26,262 nt of DNA from Bacillota bacterium (GTDB lineage: Bacteria > Bacillota > Clostridia > TANB77 > CAG-465). Every line of letters begins with the position of its first letter. Positions within the stretch are counted from its first letter, which is position 1. The position numbers and the translations under genes were made by a program. The notes beneath the pieces were generated by a model that was given only the letters and a program-made list of their open reading frames with translations, ran no database searches and had not been told where the DNA came from. This document shows, in pieces, positions 7,816 to 15,339 of the stretch. The stretch covers positions 1-26,262 of the forward strand of contig JAEYPQ010000009.1 of the NCBI GenBank assembly GCA_023410645.1, given 5' to 3'.

Positions 7816-8319
7816 ATGCAAAGTGTTTTAGTAGGTCAGATTTCTAATGTTCATGGTATAAAAGGTGAAGTAAAAATATATCCGTATACTGATGATATAG
7901 AAAGATTTTCTAAAAGAAAAGAAATATTTATTGATGAAGGTTTAACTATAAGGTACAAAATTAAAAGTTGTAGAATTCAAAAAAATATGTTAATTACAAA
8001 ATTAGATGGAATTGACACAATTGAACAAGCTTTAACTTTAAAATCAAAAAGTGTATATATAGATAAATCAGAACTAGATGAATTAGAACAAGATAGTTAT
8101 TATATTGAAGATTTAATTGGGATGAGTGTAATTGATATTACAAATAACAATGAAATAGGAGTAATAACTTATGTGTTTAATACTGGCGCAAATGATGTAT
8201 ATGAAGTAAATGATTCTCAAAATAAAAAGATATATTTACCAGCTATACATCAGGTAATAAAAAAAATAGATATTCAAGATAAAAAAATGTATGTTGAGAT
8301 TATGGAAGGATTAATATGA
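7816..8319 (+). CDS. rimM: 16S rRNA processing/30S maturation factor RimM
   Basis: A 167-aa protein. The N-terminal RimM domain begins VLVGQISNVHGIKGEVKIYPYTD. The C-terminal PRC-barrel begins about residue 93 (SYYIEDLIGMSVID) and includes the typical DVYEV and IYLPAIHQVIKKID segments. It acts late in 30S head assembly with S19. The ribosome site GAGGAG lies inside the end of khpA, and the stop overlaps trmD (ATGA). Confidence 0.95.
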   Translation: MQSVLVGQISNVHGIKGEVKIYPYTDDIERFSKRKEIFIDEGLTIRYKIKSCRIQKNMLITKLDGIDTIEQALTLKSKSVYIDKSELDELEQDSYYIEDLIGMSVIDITNNNEIGVITYVFNTGANDVYEVNDSQNKKIYLPAIHQVIKKIDIQDKKMYVEIMEGLI

Positions 8320-9026
8320 CAAGGTTTATTGTACTGACTATTTTTACTAATATGTTTGATGCATTTATAAATACTAGTATAATTAAAAGAGCAATAGATA
8401 GCAATATTGTATCTATTGATCTAATAGATATTAGAGATTTTACAAGTGACAAGCATAAAAGAGTAGATTTTCCACCCTATGGTGGTGGAAGTGGTATGAT
8501 AATGTCATGTCAACCATTAAGTGAAGCTATAGATTTTTCAATAAATAAGTTAAAACAAAATGGTGAGAATAAAAAATTCGATATTATTTATTTATCACCA
8601 AGAGGTAATACTCTAAGTTATAACTTAAGTAAAAATCTTGCAAGTACAAATAAAGACTATATTTTAATATGTGGTCATTATGAGGGTATTGACGAAAGAA
8701 TTATAGAAGAGTATAATGTTTTGGAAATATCAATAGGTGATTATGTATTAACAGGTGGTGAACTTGCAGCACAAGTATTAATGGATTCTGTTATAAGATT
8801 AATTCCAGGTGTAATATCTGAGGAATCTTTAAATGAAGAATCACATATTGATAATTTATTAGAATATCCACAATATACTAAGCCAGTAGAGTTTAGAAAT
8901 AGAAAAGTACCAGATATTTTGTTATCTGGGCATCATGAAAATATAAGAAGATTTAGAAAAGAAGAAGCTATTAGAATTACTGAAAAATACAGACCTGATT
9001 TACTTAATAACTCAGAAGATAATTAA
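8316..9026 (+). CDS. trmD: tRNA (guanine-37-N1)-methyltransferase TrmD
   Basis: A 236-aa SPOUT methyltransferase that makes m1G37 in tRNAs and so prevents +1 frameshifting. Visible motifs are VDFPPYGGGSGMIM, LSPRGNTLS, ICGHYEGIDERI and the knot IGDYVLTGGELAAQVLMDSVIRLIPGVI, which binds S-adenosylmethionine, followed by NLLEYPQYTKP. Length is typical. It overlaps rimM by four bases (ATGA), which indicates translational coupling. Confidence 0.96.
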   Translation: MTRFIVLTIFTNMFDAFINTSIIKRAIDSNIVSIDLIDIRDFTSDKHKRVDFPPYGGGSGMIMSCQPLSEAIDFSINKLKQNGENKKFDIIYLSPRGNTLSYNLSKNLASTNKDYILICGHYEGIDERIIEEYNVLEISIGDYVLTGGELAAQVLMDSVIRLIPGVISEESLNEESHIDNLLEYPQYTKPVEFRNRKVPDILLSGHHENIRRFRKEEAIRITEKYRPDLLNNSEDN

Positions 9027-9053
9027 TCAAATAATGAAGGAGGGGAAAAAATT

Positions 9054-9398
9054 ATGGATATAATAAAAGCAATCGAACAAGAAAATATGAAAGAAACAAT
9101 TGATACATTTAATATTGGTGACACTGTTAATGTTCATGTTAGAATTAAAGAAGGAAACAAAGAAAGAATTCAAGTATTTGCTGGTACAGTTATAAAACGC
9201 CAAAATGCTGGTCTTAATGAAACATTTACAGTTAGAAAAATATCTAATGGTGTAGGTGTTGAAAGAACTTTCCCAGTACATTCACCTAAAATAGAAAAAG
9301 TTGAAGTTACAAGAAATGGTAAAGTTAGACGTGCTAAATTATACTATCTAAGAGATAGAGTTGGTAAAGCAGCTAAGACTAAAGAAAAGTTAGATTAA
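9054..9398 (+). CDS. rplS: 50S ribosomal protein L19
   Basis: A 114-aa L19 with the family core (FNIGDTVNVHVRIKEGNKER, FAGTVIKRQNAG, FTVRKISNGVGVERTFPVHSP, KVRRAKLYYLRDRVGKAAK). L19 sits at the 30S-50S interface. A very strong ribosome site (GAAGGAGGGG) precedes the ATG. It is the last gene of the operon, closed by the hairpin at 9416-9448. Confidence 0.97.
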   Translation: MDIIKAIEQENMKETIDTFNIGDTVNVHVRIKEGNKERIQVFAGTVIKRQNAGLNETFTVRKISNGVGVERTFPVHSPKIEKVEVTRNGKVRRAKLYYLRDRVGKAAKTKEKLD

Positions 9399-9415
9399 TT
9401 TTATATACATGATAG

Positions 9416-9448
9416 GCACAAATTAGAAGTTTTTCTCTTTTGTGCTTT
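9416..9448 (+). terminator. Terminator after rplS
   Basis: GCACAAA (9416-9422) pairs with TTTGTGC (9439-9445), an inner AGAA/TTCT pairing extends the stem, and a short TTTT tail follows. The tail is short, so some read-through into the next genes is possible. Confidence 0.65.
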
Positions 9449-9453
9449 TGATG

Positions 9454-9459
9454 TATAAT
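9454..9459 (+). promoter_or_regulatory. Possible -10 element before the small membrane ORF
   Basis: A perfect TATAAT lies 33 nt upstream of the ATG at 9492. No convincing -35 is present at 17 nt upstream (TTTTCT), so this is only a candidate promoter. Confidence 0.35.
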
Positions 9460-9491
9460 AACAAATATATTTTTATAAGGTTAGGTAAGAT

Positions 9492-9629
9492 ATGAAAAAA
9501 TCAACTATGATAATTATAATTATATTTTTAGTAATTTTTACATTTTTTTTAATACTAGAATCATATGAACTTTTCTTTTACAAAGATAGTACATTAGGAA
9601 ATATTTATTCACATATATTAAATGTTTAA
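9492..9629 (+). CDS. Putative 45-aa single-pass membrane peptide
   Basis: A short ORF starting MKKSTM, then one long hydrophobic segment (IIIIIFLVIFTFFLIL, residues 7-22), then a polar tail ending in LNV. It has an AAGGTTAGG ribosome site about 6 nt before the ATG and a TATAAT box upstream, and it fills the otherwise empty gap between rplS and rbgA. In many Clostridia that gap holds signal peptidase I (lepB). This peptide has the membrane-anchor layout but none of the catalytic domain. It could be a small membrane protein in its own right or the worn-down start of a lost gene. No function can be assigned. Confidence 0.5.
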   Translation: MKKSTMIIIIIFLVIFTFFLILESYELFFYKDSTLGNIYSHILNV

Positions 9630-9673
9630 TAGTTATTAAGATTATAATTCAGAAATTAGAGAAGGAGGATTCT

Positions 9674-10534
9674 ATGAATATAAATTGGTATCCAGGTCAT
9701 ATGGTAAAGGCACAAAATGATATAAAAGAAAGTATGAAACTTATTGATATAGTTATAGAAATATTAGATGCTAGGATTCCAAGGTCTAGTAGTAATCCTA
9801 TTATTAGTGAGTTAGCGAAAAATAAAGGCAGAATAATACTTTTAAATAAAGCTGATTTAGCAGATAGTGAAAATCTTGATGCATGGAAAAAAGAATATAC
9901 TAAACAAGGATTTACATGTATTTCTTCAAATGCAAATGATTCAAGAAATATTCAACAAATTATAAATACAATAAAAGAGCTTGGTAGTAAAATATATGAA
10001 GAAAAATATAAAAATAGAAATATAGAAATTAAACCAATAATTCGTGCATTAATAATAGGAATACCTAATGTTGGTAAGTCTACTATTATTAATAAAATGG
10101 CAAATAAACAAGTAATGATTACAGGTAACAAACCAGGTGTTACAAAGAAAAAACAATGGATTAGAATTTCTGATAATATTGATCTATTAGATACACCAGG
10201 ATTACTTTGGCCTAAGTTAGATGATGACAATGTTGGAGTAAAGCTTGCACTTACTGGTAATATAAAACAGGAAATATTGGATGTAGAGGAGTTAGCTTGT
10301 GAAGGACTAAAACTTATACTAACTAATGAAAAATATAAAATAATGCTTAAGGAAAAATATAATCTTCAAGATGATGATTTCAAACTTGATATATACGATA
10401 TCTTGGAAGTAATTGGTAGAAAAAGGGGATGTATTATATCAGGTGGCAATGTTGATATGGAAAGAGCAGCAAAAATTTTAGTTGAAGATATAAAAAATGG
10501 AAAAATAGGAAAAATTAGTTTTGACCAAATTTAG
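9674..10534 (+). CDS. rbgA: Ribosome biogenesis GTPase RbgA (YlqF)
   Basis: A 286-aa circularly permuted GTPase required for late 50S assembly. It begins with the family hallmark INWYPGHMVKA. The GTPase motifs come in permuted order: G4 NKAD (58-61), then G1 GIPNVGKST (129-137), then the G2-region TKKKQ and G3 DTPG (173-176). A C-terminal helical RNA-binding domain follows. GAAGGAGG lies 6 nt upstream of the ATG. Placement after rplS is conserved in Firmicutes. Confidence 0.95.
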   Translation: MNINWYPGHMVKAQNDIKESMKLIDIVIEILDARIPRSSSNPIISELAKNKGRIILLNKADLADSENLDAWKKEYTKQGFTCISSNANDSRNIQQIINTIKELGSKIYEEKYKNRNIEIKPIIRALIIGIPNVGKSTIINKMANKQVMITGNKPGVTKKKQWIRISDNIDLLDTPGLLWPKLDDDNVGVKLALTGNIKQEILDVEELACEGLKLILTNEKYKIMLKEKYNLQDDDFKLDIYDILEVIGRKRGCIISGGNVDMERAAKILVEDIKNGKIGKISFDQI

Positions 10535-10551
10535 AATAGTAATAGTTATAG

Positions 10552-10581
10552 CAAGAATACAATATTTTAATTGTATTCTTG
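10552..10581 (+). terminator. Hairpin after rbgA, possible terminator
   Basis: A perfect 11-bp stem (CAAGAATACAA with TTGTATTCTTG) has an 8-nt loop. A weaker outer stem pairs AATAGTA (10535-10541) with TACTATT (10587-10593). No T-run directly follows the hairpin, so termination may be partial, and the next gene starts within 32 nt. Confidence 0.5.
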
Positions 10582-10607
10582 AAAAATACTATTTTAAAAT
10601 TTAAGAT

Positions 10608-10613
10608 AAGGAG
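10608..10613 (+). promoter_or_regulatory. Ribosome site that conflicts with the annotated GTG start
   Basis: AAGGAG at 10608-10613 overlaps the GTG codon (10613) that is the first usual start of the DprA-like frame. At normal spacing the codon in frame is ATA at 10622 (8 nt away). The true start is therefore uncertain, possibly non-canonical or damaged. Confidence 0.5.
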
Positions 10614-11533
10614 TGATACAGATACAAGAAGAATTTCTATTCATATGGCTATCCATAATTGATGGAATAAACTATCAGTTATTTTTAAATCTAAAGAAAG
10701 TATTTCATAATATAGAAAATATTTATAAAATATCAAGTAATATTTATTTATTCAAAGATTATTTAAATGATAATAATTTAAATATAGATCAGAAAATTTT
10801 TAATCAATTAACAAATTCGAATATAAAATTAAAATCTCAAAATATTTATTCAAATGTACAAAAATTAAATCTTAAAGTTATAACTTTAAATTCAAAATAT
10901 TATCCGAATGAACTTTTATCAACGGTAAATCCAAAATTATGTATAATTATTTACGGTAACACAAAAATACTTGCAGATGATAAACCTAAAATATATATGT
11001 ATTATAATAAAAATTTTAGTAGTAATGGAAAAAATGTGTATAACACTTTTATTGATTTCTTAAAAAAAGAAAATGTAACTAATATATTTAATATTGAAAA
11101 AATAGAAGATTTGGTAAAATTTCAAGTAAAAAAGTCAAGTAATATTTATTTAATTAATAAATCATACAATATAGAAAATAATGAAGAATTATGCCAAGCA
11201 ATAAAGCAAGATTTATCTAGAATAGATAGAATTTGTAATAAAGATTATGATAAATCCTCATTTATCTTTAATAATCTAATTTCAAATGATAATAGAATTG
11301 AAATATTATCTTCACTTTTAGATCATTTTTTAGTTCCAGAAGCAGCATACCAAGAAGAAATTGTATCACTTACAGATGTCATTTGTGAATATGGGAAGAA
11401 TATATTAGTAGTTCCATCTGATATATATAAAAATACAAGCTATTTTTCAAATTATCTAATAAAGCAAGGCTGTGATGTTATATTGAGTACTAAAGATATA
11501 AAATACTACATTGACAATTTTAAGAGACAATGA
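10613..11533 (+). CDS. Highly diverged DprA-like protein
   Basis: A 306-aa protein whose ends match DprA/Smf, the loader of RecA on incoming single-stranded DNA. The N-terminus resembles the helix-hairpin region (FLFIWLSIIDGINYQLFLNL), followed by a block like DprA's 'yP..L..i.dpP..Ly..G' (YYPNELLSTVNPKLCIIIYG). The C-terminal part resembles the end of the Rossmann domain (YGKNILVVPSDI, SNYLIKQGCDVILS). The middle lacks the usual GSR and SGxAxGID nucleotide/DNA-binding motifs and is rich in Asn, Lys and Ile. Position after rbgA agrees with DprA synteny in Clostridia. It may be an inactive or repurposed DprA, or a decaying gene. The start is uncertain (see 10608-10613). Confidence 0.6.
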   Translation: MIQIQEEFLFIWLSIIDGINYQLFLNLKKVFHNIENIYKISSNIYLFKDYLNDNNLNIDQKIFNQLTNSNIKLKSQNIYSNVQKLNLKVITLNSKYYPNELLSTVNPKLCIIIYGNTKILADDKPKIYMYYNKNFSSNGKNVYNTFIDFLKKENVTNIFNIEKIEDLVKFQVKKSSNIYLINKSYNIENNEELCQAIKQDLSRIDRICNKDYDKSSFIFNNLISNDNRIEILSSLLDHFLVPEAAYQEEIVSLTDVICEYGKNILVVPSDIYKNTSYFSNYLIKQGCDVILSTKDIKYYIDNFKRQ

Positions 11534-11534
11534 A

Positions 11535-11573
11535 AAAATATTAAATTTATAACTTAAATTTAATATTTTGTTT
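11535..11573 (+). terminator. Terminator after the DprA-like gene
   Basis: A perfect 14-bp A/T stem (AAAATATTAAATTT with AAATTTAATATTTT) with a 7-nt loop starts 2 nt after the stop codon and is followed by a T-rich tail (GTTTTATTTTG). Confidence 0.7.
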
Positions 11574-11627
11574 TATTTTGTCAATATTTTTAATTTTATA
11601 CTATTTTTTAATTCTTTTTGAAATATA

Positions 11628-11656
11628 TTGACAAAAATAATGATATATTGTAGAAT
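11628..11656 (+). promoter_or_regulatory. Promoter of the pilin-like gene at 11901
   Basis: Perfect TTGACA (11628-11633), 17 nt, TAGAAT (11651-11656). Its -35 lies in the right arm of a 12-bp inverted repeat (TTTTGTCAATAT at 11576-11587 and ATATTGACAAAA at 11626-11637). The predicted start near 11663 gives a leader of roughly 240 nt. Confidence 0.78.
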
Positions 11657-11662
11657 GTTTTT

Positions 11663-11900
11663 GATGGAATAATATACATTTAAGTTTGGGTATAAAATGC
11701 AAAGAGTATTTAAAAATGAAAGTAAATACTAAGAAATAAATATGCATATTTAAATTTTTACACAACATACATCTAATAATATAATTACACATGGGTCGGA
11801 CATTATAGTATTAATTATATATTATAACTTGAGCGAAGAGCAGCATTTTGGATTTAATTTTTTGCATTTAAAATCTTTATAAATAAAGGGAGTTGATGTA
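11663..11900 (+). promoter_or_regulatory. Long 5' leader of the pilin-like gene, no known riboswitch recognised
   Basis: About 240 nt without an ORF. It contains a hairpin AGTATTTA (11705-11712)/TAAATACT (11723-11730), enclosed by ATGCA (11697-11701)/TGCAT (11743-11747). A more GC-rich patch lies around 11791-11852 (ATGGGTCGGAC and GAGCGAAGAGCAGC). I looked for the conserved cores of c-di-GMP-I and -II riboswitches, which often precede clostridial pilus genes, and did not find them. GGGAG lies about 8 nt before the ATG. Confidence 0.4.
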
Positions 11901-13700
11901 ATGAAAAAAGGTATTAGTTTAATAACAATGATAATAACAATAATAGTGATAATTATTCTTGCTGGAGTAATAATACTAAATTTAACAAATAATAATCCAA
12001 TAGATGCTGCAAATGAAGCTGTTAGAAAGAATGATATAGAAACAATAAAAGAGCAAATACAGTTGTATAAACTATCAGAAACGGCAAAAACTAATGGAAA
12101 TTTCGATGAAACGTCCATGAATGGGAAGGTATCAGATTTTATACCAGGTATGACTAAGTATGATGATGAGATTCTAATAGTAAACGGAAAAATAACGTTT
12201 ATTGGAGAGGATCTTGATATACTAGATATAATAGAAGAACTAAATGGTGATCAATATTTAGTAGAAGTTGGTGGAATAAAACATAATAAACCTAATTTAT
12301 CATATTTACCGGCACAAACAGTAAAAGCAGTGGTATGGAATAACAATAATGAAGAAAGTGAACTTTCTTTACTTGAAGCAAGGTTAGATAAAACTTGGTA
12401 CAACTATTCTGCAAAGAAATGGGCAAATATATATACAAATAATAACGGAAATAAGGCATATTGGGTATGGATACCAAGATATGCATATAAAATAAATAAT
12501 CCACATACTCAAACAGCAGAAAAAATTGAAATAAAATTTTTAAATGGTACAAGCAATGAGGCAGCAGATGGAAGTAGCATAGATGGCTATATAGTACATC
12601 CAGCTTTTAGTTTTGGAGGTAAAGAACTAAGCGGTATTTGGGTTGCAAAATATGAAGCAAGTAGTAGTGATCCAAATAGAATTGAAACAGATGGTACGTA
12701 TGTAGGTGCAAGTACAGGAGGTGGAAATACAACAGCATTACAAGTAAGAGTATTGCCAAATGTATATAGTTGGAGAAATATATCAACTGGAAATGCACAA
12801 ACGGTAAGTATGAATATAGCATCATCAAATGGTAGTGTAGGAACAAGTGCAAATGTAGATACACATCAAATGAAAAATGTAGAGTGGGGAGCAGTAGCAT
12901 ACTTATCACAAAGCAAATATGGTGAGGAACCTTGGAATAATCCATATGGTGATACAGATGACGGATCGTGGAAATTAAAAACTGGTTATGCTGGAACAAC
13001 TAAAGACAGTCAGCCATTAAAAGAAGGAAATCAAAATCTGGCACAATATAATACAACAAATGGAGTAAAAGCAAGTACAACAGGTAATATATATGGAATA
13101 TATGATATGGCTGGGGGCTCATGGGAAAGAACAGCTGCATTTATTGAAAATGGAAATATTAATATAACATCACATAGGAAAATAGAACATATACAAAATC
13201 AAAAAGTACTTCCTCAATATGCAAAATACTATGATGTATATGAACCAGGAGACGAGGAAAAAGAAGGGGCAACATTCTATGCACTAGGTGGAGAAAACTT
13301 GTGGAATTCAGTAGCACCATATAATGTAAGTCAGGCAGACAATAATTTAATAAGAAAAAGACTTAGTGGTGCAACATATGAAAAATTTGCAAATAAAAAT
13401 GGTGATGCATTATATGAGACTTCAAATTCCTTTAGTTATCATGGGAAATTTACAAGTGGTACAGAGAATTATGAATGGTTAATAGATCAATTAAGAGATT
13501 CAACATTAGGTGCACAATTTACTCAAGGTTGGAATGGAGATTATTCTTTAGTAGGACATGCTCATTTACCTTGGTTTAACCGTGGTGGACTTTTCTATAA
13601 TGGTTCGGGAGCAGGATTATTCGCATTTACTGGTTCAAGTGGTAATCCGTATCCAGTAGATTCATTCAGACCTGTTTTAGTAGTTGGATTTTCACTTTAA
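11901..13700 (+). CDS. Prepilin-anchored SUMF1/C-type-lectin-like surface protein
   Basis: A 599-aa protein. Residues 1-28 form a type IV prepilin-like leader: MKKG, cleavage expected after Gly, then a hydrophobic stretch ISLITMIITIIVIIILAGVI. The Glu normally at +5 is Thr. The helical and linker part (about 30-180) is followed by a formylglycine-generating-enzyme/C-type-lectin-like domain with WVWIPRY (188-194), GIWVAKYEA (W247), VEWGAVAYLS (W329), GNIYGIYDMAGGSWE (395-409) and a C-terminal block from RGG (561-563) to SFRPVL. Such domains display ligand-binding loops, and in some bacteria they are targets of diversity-generating retroelements. It is a paralogue of the 3-878 gene. It is monocistronic, with its own promoter and a long leader. 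Codon use is strongly A-ending (ATA, ACA, GTA, GCA) compared with the flanking housekeeping genes. The role, most likely adhesion or recognition at the cell surface, is inferred. Confidence 0.88.
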   Translation: MKKGISLITMIITIIVIIILAGVIILNLTNNNPIDAANEAVRKNDIETIKEQIQLYKLSETAKTNGNFDETSMNGKVSDFIPGMTKYDDEILIVNGKITFIGEDLDILDIIEELNGDQYLVEVGGIKHNKPNLSYLPAQTVKAVVWNNNNEESELSLLEARLDKTWYNYSAKKWANIYTNNNGNKAYWVWIPRYAYKINNPHTQTAEKIEIKFLNGTSNEAADGSSIDGYIVHPAFSFGGKELSGIWVAKYEASSSDPNRIETDGTYVGASTGGGNTTALQVRVLPNVYSWRNISTGNAQTVSMNIASSNGSVGTSANVDTHQMKNVEWGAVAYLSQSKYGEEPWNNPYGDTDDGSWKLKTGYAGTTKDSQPLKEGNQNLAQYNTTNGVKASTTGNIYGIYDMAGGSWERTAAFIENGNINITSHRKIEHIQNQKVLPQYAKYYDVYEPGDEEKEGATFYALGGENLWNSVAPYNVSQADNNLIRKRLSGATYEKFANKNGDALYETSNSFSYHGKFTSGTENYEWLIDQLRDSTLGAQFTQGWNGDYSLVGHAHLPWFNRGGLFYNGSGAGLFAFTGSSGNPYPVDSFRPVLVVGFSL

Positions 13701-13761
13701 TAGAACTAAATAGATATATTATTTATGATAATATATTAGTATTGATAATTTAATTTCATAC

Positions 13762-13791
13762 TTAAAGAGCATACGAAAGTATGCTCTTTAA
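13762..13791 (+). terminator. Stable GNRA-type hairpin after the pilin-like gene
   Basis: A perfect 13-bp stem (TTAAAGAGCATAC with GTATGCTCTTTAA) closes a GAAA tetraloop. The sequence after it is AAATATATA rather than a T-run, so it may be a transcript-end stabiliser or a weak terminator rather than a classic intrinsic terminator. Confidence 0.55.
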
Positions 13792-13970
13792 AAATATATA
13801 AAATTTTCTAAGAAAATACTTTAATTAAGTAACTATTAATAATTAAATTAAAAAACAGTTAGTTGATTAAATTCAATGTATTGCAAAATAAAATAATTGT
13901 TTTATTATAAGGTCGATAATTAATATTATTTGATTATAATAAATTTCATATAAAGTTTTGTCGAAAAATA
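13792..13970. other. Intergenic stretch, nothing recognised
   Basis: A/T-rich sequence between the GAAA hairpin and the promoter of the next gene. I see no ORF with a ribosome site and no repeat. Confidence 0.6.
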
Positions 13971-13999
13971 TTTACAAAATACAGAATCTGTTATATAAT
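13971..13999 (+). promoter_or_regulatory. Promoter of the 14037 gene
   Basis: TTTACA (13971-13976), 17 nt, perfect TATAAT (13994-13999), about 30 nt upstream of the ribosome site AAAGGAAAAGGAG. Confidence 0.82.
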
Positions 14000-14036
14000 A
14001 TTTCTATAATTACAAAGGAAAAGGAGTTGATAATTT

Positions 14037-15152
14037 ATGCAAAGATTACAACTTAGTCCTGATGAGAAGCTTACTAGGAAAGAATATCTAAAGAGGAAAA
14101 AGAAGCAATCTAAAATTTTGCAACCAAAAAGCAAATTTTCATATATAATAATTTCTGTTATAGTAGTTTTATGTGCATATGTATTTACACAATTTTACGT
14201 ATATAGCAGATCAAATAGCTTAAAATATACAGAAGACGATAATATGGCAAAGCAAAAAGTTTATCAGTTATATTATGTTACAGAAGGATATACATATGAT
14301 CCAGTATATTCATTAAATAGTATTCATTCAGATAGTTTTGAAGATAAATCTATATATCAAAACAGTGGTATGCATTCAATTCAAATAGATGAAGAATATA
14401 TATATGGAATGAAAGGAAATGGATTATATAAATTAAATAAAGAGACTAATGTAATTGAAATGTTAGTTGAAAAAGATGTAAAAAAATATTCACTTAGTGG
14501 TGATAAAATATATTATATTGATGTAAATAATAAATTATTTTCTGTAGATATACATACAGCAGAAATAAGTGATTTGAAAATAGATAATGCATCTGAATTG
14601 TTACTAGACGAAAATAATATGTATGCTACAATTGATGAGAAAACGAAGAAAATACTAGTTAAATATGATTTAAATGGTCAAAATAAAAAAGTACTTTCAG
14701 ACAGTTGTAATATATCATATATTATACAAAAAGATGATAAAATCTATTTTGTAAATAAAGGTGATTCAAATAAACTTTATATTATAAATAAAGATGGTAG
14801 TGGACTTTCAAAGATAGATGATATATCTTCTATATCAGATAATGGAAATATTACTGAAATTGATGGCAGCAATTATATGTTTGTAAATGATAATAATCTT
14901 TATTATATAAATGTTGATGATAGTAATACTTTATGGAAAATTAATCTAGGAACTAAGGAAAAACAAAAGGTTATTTCCATGTCCGTTCAATATTTATACA
15001 TAATAGAAGATACAGTATTTTATAAAGTAAAAAATGAGATGGGAGTATATTTATATAATGCTAAAACTGGATTTTTATCTCAAGTTACAAAAAGGAAAGT
15101 GAAAGATTTTGTCGTAGATAAATATGTTACTATTGAAGAAAAAGATAAATAG
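14037..15152 (+). CDS. Membrane-anchored propeller-like (DUF5050-type) protein
   Basis: A 371-aa protein with a basic cytoplasmic N-terminus (residues 1-33, many Lys/Arg), one membrane segment (about 34-55, YIIISVIVVLCAYVFTQFYV) and a large extracytoplasmic part. The latter consists of repeated short beta units such as DKIYYIDVNNKLFSVDI, DKIYFVNKG..KLYIINKDGSGL and NNLYYINVDD..LWKINLGT. These resemble the DUF5050 / low-complexity beta-propeller repeats common in Clostridia (Y-x-hydrophobic followed by Asp/Asn turns). No catalytic motif is visible. It probably senses or binds something outside the membrane, but the ligand is unknown. It is a single gene with its own promoter and a terminator at 15156-15195. 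Confidence 0.72.
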   Translation: MQRLQLSPDEKLTRKEYLKRKKKQSKILQPKSKFSYIIISVIVVLCAYVFTQFYVYSRSNSLKYTEDDNMAKQKVYQLYYVTEGYTYDPVYSLNSIHSDSFEDKSIYQNSGMHSIQIDEEYIYGMKGNGLYKLNKETNVIEMLVEKDVKKYSLSGDKIYYIDVNNKLFSVDIHTAEISDLKIDNASELLLDENNMYATIDEKTKKILVKYDLNGQNKKVLSDSCNISYIIQKDDKIYFVNKGDSNKLYIINKDGSGLSKIDDISSISDNGNITEIDGSNYMFVNDNNLYYINVDDSNTLWKINLGTKEKQKVISMSVQYLYIIEDTVFYKVKNEMGVYLYNAKTGFLSQVTKRKVKDFVVDKYVTIEEKDK

Positions 15153-15155
15153 AGC

Positions 15156-15195
15156 AAAAAAAGTATATTGTTAATATAACAATGTACTTTTTTAT
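15156..15195 (+). terminator. Terminator after the propeller-like gene
   Basis: A long near-perfect stem (AAAAAAGTATATTGTTA with TAACAATGTACTTTTTT, one A-G mismatch) has a short loop and a run of T residues. Confidence 0.82.
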
Positions 15196-15276
15196 TGTTA
15201 ATAAAAATATTATTTAATAAAACGCAGAAATATTCATTAAAATTAGTTCTATTTTGCCAATTTTTATCTATTTTTA

Positions 15277-15305
15277 TTGAATTTGGAATAAATATATAAT
15301 ATAAT
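15277..15305 (+). promoter_or_regulatory. Promoter of the lipid kinase gene
   Basis: TTGAAT (15277-15282), 17 nt, perfect TATAAT (15300-15305). A second overlapping TATAAT lies at 15295-15300. The start codon is 35 nt downstream of the -10. Confidence 0.7.
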
Positions 15306-15339
15306 AAATGTGATTTATATACCTTGAAGGGTGGTAAAA

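Noticed and set aside
9027..9281. Minus-strand 84-codon frame opposite rplS
   Set aside because: Fully explained as antisense of L19; no start signals.
11601..11792. Minus-strand 63-codon frame in the leader of the pilin-like gene
   Set aside because: Opposite a strong plus-strand promoter, no ribosome site, no recognisable sequence.
11663..11900. c-di-GMP riboswitch in the leader of the pilin-like gene
   Set aside because: It would fit the biology, but I could not find the conserved core sequences of class I or II, so it is recorded only as an unassigned leader.
759..13670. A local DGR template repeat or reverse transcriptase inside the window
   Set aside because: No frame in the window has reverse transcriptase motifs such as the YxDD box, and the two cassettes differ too much at framework codons for one to be the template of the other.
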